Assembly: GCA_018398765.1 (NCBI GenBank)
Contig: JAHBMJ010002727.1
Span: 44,268-65,436 of the forward strand
DNA length: 21,169 nucleotides
Direction: 5' to 3'
Source of the DNA: Chromera velia
Taxonomy: Eukaryota; Sar; Chromeraceae
This document shows, in pieces, positions 8,444-16,487 of the stretch. The position numbers and the translations under genes were made by a program. Position 1 is the first letter of the stretch, and each line of letters opens with the position of its first letter. The notes under the pieces were generated by a model that did no database searches, was not told where the DNA came from, and saw nothing but the letters and a program-made list of their open reading frames with translations.

Positions 8444-8523
8444 CTTTCTCTCTTTCTTTCTTTCTTTCTTTCTTTTTTTCTTTCTTTCTTTCTTTCTGTC
8501 TGTCTGTCTGTCTGTCTGTCTGT
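8444..8523. repeat. (CTTT)n then (CTGT)n microsatellite
   Basis: About 54 bp of CTTT units pass directly into about 26 bp of CTGT units. It lies just after the candidate last TLDc exon, probably in an untranslated or intergenic region. Confidence 0.95.
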
Positions 8524-9781
8524 TGTGTTCATGAAAAAAAGAAGGGAGAAGAAGAAACATATGCAGGGGAAAGTGTAGCTGCTCTGTGAGGGACATAGAG
8601 TTTCATTCAATCTGTCCGCAATCACATACACAAAAGTCGTGTAGCCGGAATCTTTCTGCACTGTGTGCAATGATGATTGAGGGAGAACGAAATTCTGCCC
8701 TTCCCGGGGCGATTGGTGGGGAGAATCCGAAGAGTAGAGGAAACTCGGAGACGGTCGGGGAGCAGACGCGAGGTTGGATCAAGTCTGTCTCCTTCGTGGC
8801 CCCCTTCCGACTGTTTGACTGTCGGTGCTTTCTTCGACTGTTCGATCGAATGTTTCTGCCGTTTTTTATTTTTGTTTCAAGAGGAAAAAGAAAGGAAAAG
8901 AAAAAAGAAGTCCTACAGTCTGTTTGTCTCCATGTGTGTGTAAGGAGGTGAAGGGGGAGACTGACAGTCGACGTGGTGTCTTCCTGCTCCTCCCGAGAAA
9001 GCTCTGGTTGGTGAAGGAGCGGAGTTGAACTCAGATAGCCGGGTCTTCGATAGTATCAGAGGACTGTCAAGAGGAAGGATGCCTGTCGGGAATAGAAAGA
9101 TTCCTGAAAGAGTCTGATGGTTTGTGTTTAAAGGTTGCCGGTGGGTGGCTGCCGTCTTGCGACGGTGCAGCGCTTTCATCCTAACGGCGTTTGTTGAGTT
9201 CTCTCCTTTTCGTCTGCTCCAAAAAGGGGATGCGTTCACGCTCAGAAAGTGACTGACTCAGCTCCGACTGAACGCCAGCCAGCAAGGGCATTTCTGGGTC
9301 TTTGAGCAGGCGGAGGATGTGTTAGATGTGTTCAACGCCGGTAGGCAAAACTTTTTCGAGTGATTTAGCTGAAAGAAATGTTCCGCTGCAAGAGCAGCGG
9401 GGGAGGAAGATAGGCAAGAAGGCGGGGGCGAGTGGGAAAACTTCCCCGGAAAAGGAGACAAACAATTAAAAAGACAGGGGTACCAACATTCAAAAGGAGA
9501 AACTGTCTGGGACGTCAGGGAAAAAGGAGAGTCAAAAAAGTGCATACGCTCTCCTAGTACCCTCTCCCCCATGCAAGCTCTCCCCCTGACATCCGCTTCT
9601 CGATCGTTCGTTCGTTTTTCTGTTTTTTTCCTTCTCTCTCTCCCCTTTTCTCTTTCCCGCGCGGAACGCTTTCATCAAAGCCTCCTTGCTGTTCGATCTT
9701 CAGAAACAACTAGATTCAATCAATCAATCATCATGTGCAGTTACACTGCATTACGGTGTTTTCTCATTTGCATTTTGAAGT
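8524..9781. other. No recognised gene
   Basis: The stretch contains purine-rich and pyrimidine-rich runs (for example AGAGGAAAAAGAAAGGAAAAG near 8880, and CTTCTCTCTCTCCCC near 9630). It has only short open frames with biased, low-complexity composition. No domain, splice chain or structured RNA is visible. Unrecognised distal exons of the plus-strand gene cannot be excluded. Confidence 0.4.
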
Positions 9782-9809
9782 GGTGAATGAATGAATGAAT
9801 GCATGAATG
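9782..9809. repeat. (GAAT)n microsatellite
   Basis: GTGAATGAATGAATGAATG followed by CATGAATGAC. It directly abuts the dispersed repeat at 9814-9863. Confidence 0.9.
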
Positions 9810-9813
9810 ACAG

Positions 9814-9863
9814 GTTGGCTTTGCCTAGGGCTTTGCTAGTGTGGAGCAGTACTCCCAGCAGTT
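9814..9863 (+). repeat. Dispersed repeat, second copy at 2038-2085
   Basis: GTTGGCTTTGCC... and AGTACTCCCAGCAGTTCAT match the minus strand of 2038-2085. This copy has a small internal duplication (GGCTTTGCC then GGGCTTTGCT). Confidence 0.55.
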
Positions 9864-10039
9864 CATCGTATAGTTACACAGACTAGTACACAGATCTGAG
9901 TTATTGAAAAGAAAATTTGGAGAATTCATTCAAAAAAGGTATACATTAGGCTAGGCTCCCCATATAAAAAAAAAATAAAAAAGTAATTGCCTAAAATTGA
10001 TTTTTGATTTTCTTTTTTTCTTTTTTTTCTTCTTCTAAC

Positions 10040-10230
10040 GTCTATGGGATAACTCAATAATGATTATGAGTCTATTATGCAAAACGTATAATCATTATGA
10101 TCAAAACCATAATCATTAGAAGGTGTTGATAATGATTATGACTCTTTCCATAAAATTGCTGTAACACTGATACTCATTATGAAAAACACATAACTTGAAT
10201 GATTATTAAAAATTATGATGATGATTATAT
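10040..10230. repeat. Subterminal ATAATSATTAT dyad motifs, left arm
   Basis: At least four close copies of ATAATGATTATG/ATAATCATTATG plus decayed forms lie 90-280 bp inside the left end. The mirror cluster is at about 15995-16112 in the right arm. The motif is itself a near-palindrome. Subterminal repeats of this type often bind transposase. Confidence 0.7.
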
Positions 10231-10365
10231 ACAGTGATGCAATGTTCAACTTGTGATATCTCATCATGAAGTATTGACAATGGAACTTTCTGGCTCAAAA
10301 TTTCTTTACAAAACAGGGTCGATTTAGAAAGTTAATAAAGTCTGTTTTTCACATGCCGGGGGTAA

Positions 10366-10907
10366 CGCTGCGACATGACGAAGTCAACCGTACGTGGGCG
10401 AATCTAGCAGCGGAAGCATACCCCGCGGGAGCGGTCTACGCAAAGGAGCCGATCATTAGGGAGGAAGGGGAGGTGAAGGGATGTCCGGCGCTAAGGGGGG
10501 CCTATGCTCCACAAAGGCTAGCAATTTTCGATATCAGGGTGATAAACCCACACGCCGCCTCGAGGGAGAAGGTGACCTGGACTCAAGCCCTCAAAGCAGC
10601 AGCAGAAGAAAAGAAGAGGAAACATGGGCAGGCAAGCGTGGACAGAGGGTGCGACTTCATCCCACTCGTGAGTGCGGTCGACGGGACGATGGAGGGGGAG
10701 GCAAAGATGTTCTTGAAGAGGGTGGCAGAGCGATTGAGTGAGAAATGGGGGCAACACGTGAGTAAGACGTACGGCCAGATCCGAGCCCGACTACAGATTG
10801 CCCACCTAACAGCGGCAAGCGCGTGTATTCGGGGGACCAGAGGAGTACAGGGGGAGGGCTGGGAGGAAGGAGGAGTAGGCAGTGCGCTGGTCATAACTGA
10901 GGGGTAG
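10366..10907 (+). pseudogene. C-terminal fragment of retrotransposon protein (restriction-like endonuclease region)
   Basis: An open stretch of about 180 codons ending at TAG 10905-10907. The only in-frame ATG, at 10353, lies in the target DNA rather than the element, so the fragment lacks its own start and reverse transcriptase. Visible segments are [19 protein letters not shown], an alanine/lysine helix ([14 protein letters not shown]), [33 protein letters not shown] and [20 protein letters not shown]. The order (D-x-R-V near NP, KK-x-KH, F-x-PLV...G, A...LKR-A) resembles the region after the reverse transcriptase in non-LTR elements with a C-terminal PD-(D/E)XK-type endonuclease. The match rests on family memory, not a search. 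Confidence 0.6.
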
Positions 10908-11073
10908 GAAGTACTTAGTAAATGCCGAAAAAGGCATTCGGACGGAGGAGCATCAAGTATGAGGTCGCATGAGAGAGAGAGCTAGCAGCGACAGCAGTAA
11001 TCAGGACAGAAGGAAGAGATAAAAGACGTATAGGCCAGACGCTAGGAACAAACTTTAAGTCAACGCCCCCCTA
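10366..11073 (+). mobile_element. 5'-truncated non-LTR retrotransposon 3' end
   Basis: This 708-bp piece is flanked by direct GGGGGTAA copies (10358-10365 and 11074-11081). The opposite foldback arm retains the uninterrupted site, reading CATGCCGGGGGTGAGTGGGG on the minus strand, which differs from the reconstructed left site by one base. The piece holds the 3' end of a retrotransposon reading frame and about 165 bp of 3' untranslated region. That region has a small hairpin (AATGCC GAAAAA GGCATT, 10922-10939). It ends CGCCCCCCTAG with no poly(A). Loss of the 5' part plus a target duplication is typical of target-primed reverse transcription. Confidence 0.8.
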
Positions 11074-11240
11074 GGGGGTAAGTGGGGTGCTTTTTGCCCG
11101 CCTAAAGCGGCGTATTTCCATAAAAAACTCGTTCTCATAATTGGTAAGGAGTTAGAAGCTGAAACTTTGTATAAGAAGACATTGTAATGATAGAAAAAGA
11201 ACTATGGAACAGATTTTTTATATCATTTCTAGAAACATAG

Positions 11241-12504
11241 CGTAATAAGATAGTCAGCACAGGGCTAGGCGACGCACAGTGGTAAAAAAAAAAAATCTGA
11301 AAACGTCTATTCTTTTTTTTTTTTAAATTTAAAATTTTATTGTATATGTAAAAAAAAATAAAGGTTAAATGACTAGCTTCAACTAGAGTTTGAATCATAT
11401 CTAAGATCCCAGTTTCACTTTTAGCTTGGTAGACGCTTAAAAGGATTGACCAAAACTAGCTTCGACTAGAGCTTCAAAATATATATCGTCCTAGATATTA
11501 TCAAAGAGCCAGTCAAAAATTTAAACTTCTCCTCTGTCTGCTCTTCTGTCTGCATCCATGCATCCATCCTTCTTGTCACTCTTTGCATAGAACAAAAGAG
11601 AGCCCCCTTTTCCCTTCGCCCGCCCGCTCGCCTTTGTCCCTGTAATCTCCTTTTGCGATGGTTGCTGCGTACAGTGCCATACATGCAGACTTCATTCATT
11701 TTTCAATTAGCATGAATGGTGAAACGACGGACCGGGTCACTCCCTCTGTCTCCCTCTATCTAGAATGGTGAAGACACTAGTAGAGACACTAGTAGAGACA
11801 AATGTACAATAACAACTAGGACTAGAACTAGGGTTGAAACTAGGGTTGAAAGATGTTTAAAACTTTGAGTTGAGTAATAAGTTCGCGAGGAAGTTAGTTT
11901 AAAAGTACTTCTAAAAGGTGCTCCTCTAGGTGCTCCTAAAGGTTCTCTAGGAAATAATTCGTAGAAAAAAAGAAAAAAAAAAATCTGGAAACGTCTATTT
12001 TTTTTTTTTTTTACCACTGTGCGTCGCCTAGGCACAGGGATGGATCGAAAGAGGTAGAGTGCTGACTGCCTATCACTTAGGAAGAAAGAGAGTCAAGTGG
12101 AGTGGAAAGATGGATGGAGATGTAGGTAGACGGTACAAGGGAATGTACTGTAAAGATCAGTGGGAGAGCTATAAATGTACCTAGGGAACTTGGGGATGTC
12201 CCCACAGAGAAATCTTGTGCAGAGACTTAGAGAAAGATCTCATACAGAGAAGTCTGTTCGACAAGGACTCTTTGCTAATACCTTGTATTAATTGTTTATA
12301 ATGCTTTGTTTGCCTGTATGCATAAGATTGTATGCATTTGTACTGTATGCATGGATTTACTGCGGATTAATACAGTGTCAAGTGCCCTGGCATGCCTGAT
12401 TGATTGGCTTATATGGGCGTGGTGCGTACGTGCGGAGGCCGTGGCTTGATGTTTGGGCCTTTCTATAGTCGTGAGTGCAGTGGTTACATAGGTGACACTT
12501 TACG
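11241..12504 (-). repeat. LTR (3' LTR in transcription sense) split by a 767-bp insertion
   Basis: This copy runs 11241-11264 and then resumes after the insertion at 12040. Without the insertion and its extra 8-bp duplication it is 489 bp, against 475 bp for the other LTR. A 14-bp length difference lies near 12320-12345. Most differences from the other LTR are transitions. Confidence 0.85.
11265..12031. mobile_element. 767-bp inverted-repeat element (MITE-like) inside an LTR
   Basis: The perfect 20-bp ends CTAGGCGACGCACAGTGGTA (11265-11284) and its complement (12012-12031) extend into poly(A)/poly(T). The 8-bp duplication GCACAGGG lies at 11257-11264 and 12032-12039. The other LTR keeps the empty site (14885-14892, single GCACAGGG). 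Inside each end a word AATCTG(A/G)AAACGTCTATT recurs in the same, not inverted, orientation, bracketed by A and T runs. The interior also has ACTAGCTTC(A/G)ACTAGAG twice (about 11370 and 11455) and ACACTAGTAGAG and AACTAGGGTTGAA doublets (11770-11850). No transposase is encoded. Confidence 0.88.
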
Positions 12505-12640
12505 TGCATTCCTCTCTTTGCAGCGGTAGCGTAGGAGGTAGATACAATAGTAAGTGTGCGATCATGTCTTTTCTTGTGTCTGTGTCATGTGTATCACTTT
12601 ACGTGTATTTCCCTCCTTGTAGTGGTAGCAAGTGTAGATG
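12490..12640. repeat. Tandem duplication across the LTR/interior border
   Basis: CACTTTACGTGCATTCCTCT...TTGCAGCGGTAG (12496-12535) recurs about 100 bp later as CACTTTACGTGTATTTCCCT...TTGTAGTGGTAG (12595-12632). On the coding (minus) strand this duplicates the polypurine tract plus the first bases of the LTR. Confidence 0.65.
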
Positions 12641-14868
12641 AGAAGAAAATTTGAATGGATTCAAAGAGAGCACAATGTGTCTGTGTTTGGTTGCGTGCTT
12701 TATGTGAGTAAGTTGTTGACGCTTTGTGCGATGCCTTGCTAGCTTTGCACTGCGAGTTTTGAGTGTGTGGCAGTGTGTGGATTATGTGTGATTATAGCAT
12801 GAACCCTGCTTCTTGTGTCTGCAAAACGAGTCAAAACGAGATGGGTAAAGGCAGTAAGCTTTCTAGAGGAGAGCGTTACTTCACCCGCATGCGTACAATC
12901 ACTGTGTAGGTGCACAATGTTTGTGTAAATCCTTTTTTTCACCCTACCTTCTTCTCCTTCATGAAGAGATCTAAAGAAGACAGTCAGATAGATTTGAAAA
13001 GAAAACTGCGATGCAATGTATTTGCATTTGTGCTGATAACGTTTCTTTGTATGCACACTCTGGGTGATGAGTGTGAATTGTGACGAATAGGTGGAGTAAT
13101 GCGTAGAACATTGGATTTAAATGCGTGTTTGTGAAGCTAGGACTCTGTGAATAGCGATTTGATATGTGTGGGAACACATGGATGCGGCTGTGCACTTACG
13201 TGAGTTCCACAGTGGACAAAGGAAGTTGATGTAGAAAGAGAACTTTTCTGTTTCTTCTTCCCTAACTCTATGCCCTCCATCTCTTTCTCTCTCGTAATGA
13301 GATCCAAAGAAGATAGCAAAAGAGGTGGGAAAGAGAATTACGATGCCAGGTGTTTACATTTATATACATGTGTGAGTTGGTGATTATGGTTTATAACTCA
13401 AAGCGAGAAGAGAAGAAGTCTGTGCAGTCTGTCTTTCTTTCCCTTCCCTTAAATGCCCTCCACTTCCTTCTCCCTCGTGAAGAGATCCAAACGATGATGG
13501 TGTGTTGGGCTTCAGTGCTTGTAAGTGGTCCTTGTACGACCTGGTAACCTTGTTATTCGTAATGAACCCACCGCAGCAGATTGAGAGCCGCCACAGAGGA
13601 GAAAAGAATCTTTACTGTGCCACAGAGGGAACGTGGTAGCCGCATGCTGAGTTTTGCTCAGTTTGGTATGCAGGTAGGAAGCCTAACTTGGGTTACACTC
13701 CTTTCCATGTTGCATATTGTAGAAAGGGCGTGTGTGTTTGTGCCAGAGCCGAGATGTTTGCTAGACTATAAGAACGAATATCTAGCTACACACGAAGACA
13801 GAAATAAAGACTCACGATGAAATCGATCCGTAGGTCCTTATTCCAGAGAAAGTCGTAACTGAGTGGCCAGCAGAGAGCCACTCCCAGAGGAAAAAACGTT
13901 TAATTCTAGCAATCGATCAAGACGAAACAATGAGAAATTTTGTGAGTCAAAAATGCATGCGAGAGGAGACGCCTGACGGAGTCCCTGCGTGCGAGAACCC
14001 CGGAAAGCCCCAAACGAGAAGTGAAAGAGTTCCAGGGATGGCAATCACTTGCATAAACAATCGGGACTCAGCGTGCGTCACTCAATGTGCAATCACTGAC
14101 AGGAGAGGCGAGCCGGGATCAGTCAAAGAGAGAGAAGCGCATGGAAAGATGAATATCATGCGTGAAGCGAGCCGAAACAATGATGGCGCGCGCAGTATTT
14201 AAGGATCCGGATGGGGACTTACGCGCTTTAAAAATCAATTCGCTCGGCATGCGCCCCTTACCAAATGGAAAGAGAGAAAAGAAGTGCGCATCAACAAGCA
14301 AAAAAAACAGGAGCAGCATGCTTCTGGAACATTACGAGAGCAAAGGCAGTTAGCAGATCACCAGAGCGAAGTTGATCTGCAAATATCCAGGGAAGGACGG
14401 GTCTATAGCAAAGTTGAGGACCTTGTTGATGAACATATATCTGTGTTCTGCAAGTCCCAGAGCGAAGGGATGGTGGTAGATGTCCAGGGAAGGACAAATC
14501 TACTGTGTCATTGTGGCAGGTTGTGGAATTGGTTGGAGAACGCACGTGGGCGTTCTGCAGGTGTGGTCTTACTTGTACAGACAGGCCGTCAGTGCGTAAC
14601 AACCAGTCTGTTGCTGTCAAAAAAAGAGAGGCAGGAAGCTCCAAGAGAAGTGGAGTAGAGGAACTTTGGGATGTGATCGTGGTTGATAGCTTCAAGTGGA
14701 GAAGCGCCACCAAAAAAGGACACAGATACTCTTTGAGAAGGAAAACATCTGTGAAAAGAAGAGAAGGTCAGACGATGGCCTCCTAAGACAGAGAAACGAC
14801 CATCCGCCTTCCAGAAGTTTGTGAAAAGTAAAAAAGGCTGCCCGGTTCGTTTCCGGGAGCCGGCACCA
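12505..14868 (-). other. Interior of the LTR element; no gag-pol found
   Basis: Neither strand has a convincing coding frame. Degenerate internal repeats are visible. GAGATC(C/T)(A/C)AAGAAGA followed by GAAAAGAAAACTGCGATGC or GAAAGAGAATTACGATGCC occurs at about 12965 and 13300, with a shorter trace at 13480. CCAGAGCGAAG and CCAGGGAAGGAC recur at 14361-14399 and 14457-14495. This fits a large non-autonomous element mobilised by enzymes supplied elsewhere. Confidence 0.6.
14836..14868 (-). promoter_or_regulatory. tRNA primer-binding site of the LTR element
   Basis: The plus strand TTCCGGGAGCCGGCACCA (14851-14868) has exactly the layout of a tRNA 3' end: 2 loop bases, 5 T-stem bases, 7 acceptor bases, the discriminator and CCA. 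It abuts the LTR at 14869. Its complement on the minus strand is therefore a textbook 18-nt primer-binding site. The tRNA resemblance continues upstream through the loop TTCGT and stem CCCGG (14841-14850). The cognate tRNA is not identified. Confidence 0.75.
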
Positions 14869-15343
14869 CGTAATAAGACAGTCAGCACAGGGAAGGATCG
14901 AAAGAGGTAGAGTGCTGACTGCCTATCACTTTGGAAGAAAGAGAGTCGAGTGGAGTGGAAAGATGGATGGAGATGTAGGTAGACGGTATAAGGGAATATA
15001 CCGTGAAGATCAGTGGGAGAGCTATAAATATACCTAGGGAACTTGGGGATGTCCCCATGGAGAAATCTCATGCAGAGACTTAGAGAGAGATCTCGTACAG
15101 AGAAGTCTGTTCGACAAGGACTCTTTGCTAGTACCTTATATTGATTGTTTGTAATGCTTTGTTTGCTTGCATGCATGTGTGCTGCATGCATGGATTTACT
15201 GTGGATTAATACAGTGTCAAGTGCCCTGGCATACCTGATTGATTGGCTTACATGGGTATGGTGCGTACGTGCGGAGGCCGCGGCTTGATGCTTGGGCCTT
15301 TCTATAGTCGTGAGTGCAGTGGTTATATAGGTGACACTTTACG
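14869..15343 (-). repeat. LTR (5' LTR in transcription sense), intact
   Basis: 475 bp, starting CGTAATAAGACAGTCAG and ending GTGACACTTTACG. It carries the uninterrupted GCACAGGG site that is occupied in its partner. I count about 33 mismatches to the partner by eye, of which about two are transversions. Confidence 0.88.
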
Positions 15344-15572
15344 CATAGGCTGCTATACAAATTTTTTGATTTTTGGGCCATTTTTTAACGGTTCCTTATG
15401 GTTAAAAAAACGGTATGAAACTCATAAAATTTGTATAGCAGCCTATGTTTCTAGAAATAATATAAAAAATCTGTTTCATAGTTCTTTTTCTATCGTTATA
15501 ATGTCTTCTTACACAAAGTTTCAACTTCTAATTCTTTACCAATTATGAAAACGAGTTTTTTGCGGAAAAGCG

Positions 15573-15904
15573 AGTTAAAGTATAGGGTACCAGCCTGCCG
15601 TGTATCTGTGCTTGCTTCTGGACCCACCAGGCCGAGCGTGCAGGCCGTGCCGTGCGGTGCCGAAGCACCGTGCTGGCCGGGATAGCATTACCGTGCACGC
15701 ATTCGATTTTATACGATTTGTGCCGCGCGCATTCAGCACCAGCCAGTTCAGATCGATCCACTATGTGCAACACTAGCTGATCAAACGTCTTTCGGCTGTT
15801 TGTTCTACTTTGTCTTGACAGACAGACTATTTCATGAAGTAGTTCCACCATCATAGAGATCTAGCTCTGCATTCCGCTTGACCATCATTTGGTCATTCTC
15901 TTTT
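15573..15904. mobile_element. Possible 332-bp insertion in the right foldback arm
   Basis: The right arm has about 330 bp with no counterpart in the left arm, between CGAGTTTTTTGCGGAAAAGCG and CGGTCTTTTATG. A direct AAGCG stands at each side (15568-15572, 15905-15909). The insert is more GC-rich than its surroundings, with CCGTGCCGTGCGGTGCC and a CGGTGCCGAAGCACCG palindrome near 15656-15671. It has no clear inverted ends. It could be a solo LTR or other element; alternatively the left arm suffered a deletion. Confidence 0.45.
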
Positions 15905-16487
15905 AAGCGCCGGTCTTTTATGTAGAAAGGGGGGCAAAAAGCACCCCACTCACCCCCGGCATGCGTTCATTTTCTTTTTCTTTCATTATGGGTTACATAC
16001 ATAATCATTATGAATTTCATAATCATTATATACTTATAATCATTATGCCAAACTTTGTGATATAATCATTATAAAAATTAAAATCACTATTGATTTTTAT
16101 AATGATTATATGTTACACCCATAAATTGAGTTATCCTATTAATGAAACTGTTACAACACTTGTGCATTGTGCAATACTCATGCAACACCTCAAACAACAG
16201 TTGTTCAGGTCTTGTTCTAGAAAATAAAAATAAAAAAACTAATTAGGTTTTTAGCCCATGCATTTTTTTTTTCTTTTAATATGGAGAGCCTAGACATTAG
16301 GAATCAAACTGCTAGTCAAACTGAATAATGTTGAAAGTCATATCTAGAGTCGCCTATTCAATACTCAAGAATCATATATGCATGTAGGAATGGGATTAGT
16401 AGGGTAAAGAGTCTTAGGATTTACTAAAAGATTACTATATTATAATTTATGTTTTAGGTCCCCTCGCAGCTAGCCTCGCAGTCCCGT

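Larger units (their letters stand above)
11241..15343 (-). mobile_element. Non-autonomous LTR retrotransposon, minus-strand orientation
   Basis: Two direct repeats bound it (11241-12504 and 14869-15343), each starting CGTAATAAG and ending CACTTTACG. The outer ends therefore form the short inverted pair CGTAA/TTACG. The 5-bp duplication CATAG flanks it (11236-11240, 15344-15348). With the element removed, the join restores AAACATAGGCTGC, exactly as in the opposite foldback arm. On the minus strand the primer-binding site TGGTGCCGGCTCCCGGAA directly follows the LTR at 14868, and a purine tract (AAAGAGAGGAA) precedes the other LTR near 12509-12519. The 2364-bp interior has no recognisable gag, protease, reverse transcriptase or integrase, as in LARD/TRIM-type elements. 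Confidence 0.85.
9951..16293. mobile_element. Foldback (long inverted repeat) transposon, nested host of other elements
   Basis: The ends are inverted: CTAGGCTCCCCATATAAAA at 9951-9969 and TTTTAATATGGAGAGCCTAG at 16274-16293. The direct duplication ACATTAGG stands at 9943-9950 and 16294-16301. The arms share, in mirror order, GGATAACTCAAT, a cluster of ATAATSATTAT motifs, CATGCCGGGGGT, GTGGGGTGCTTTTTGCCC, about 130 bp running from AAAAAACTCG to TTTCTAGAAACATAG, and GGCTGCTATACAAATTTT. The arms converge on a loop of about 60 bp at 15367-15424. Removing the inserted elements leaves roughly 1.2-1.5 kb of foldback DNA with no transposase. The 8-bp duplication fits hAT-, P-, Merlin- or Mutator-like elements; I cannot assign the superfamily. 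Confidence 0.85.

Noticed and set aside
14836-14868. A tRNA gene or terminator hairpin (GGCT-CCCGG / CCGGG-AGCC)
   Set aside because: Only the T-arm and acceptor 3' strand are present; there is no D-arm, anticodon arm or 5' acceptor strand. Its exact contact with the LTR makes it a primer-binding site on the other strand.
15344-15450. A ~100-bp palindromic MITE with ends GGCTGCTATACAAATTTT and a TA duplication
   Set aside because: When the LTR element and one CATAG are removed, these ends become the continuous inner part of the foldback arms. They are the stem tip and loop of the outer element, not a separate insertion.
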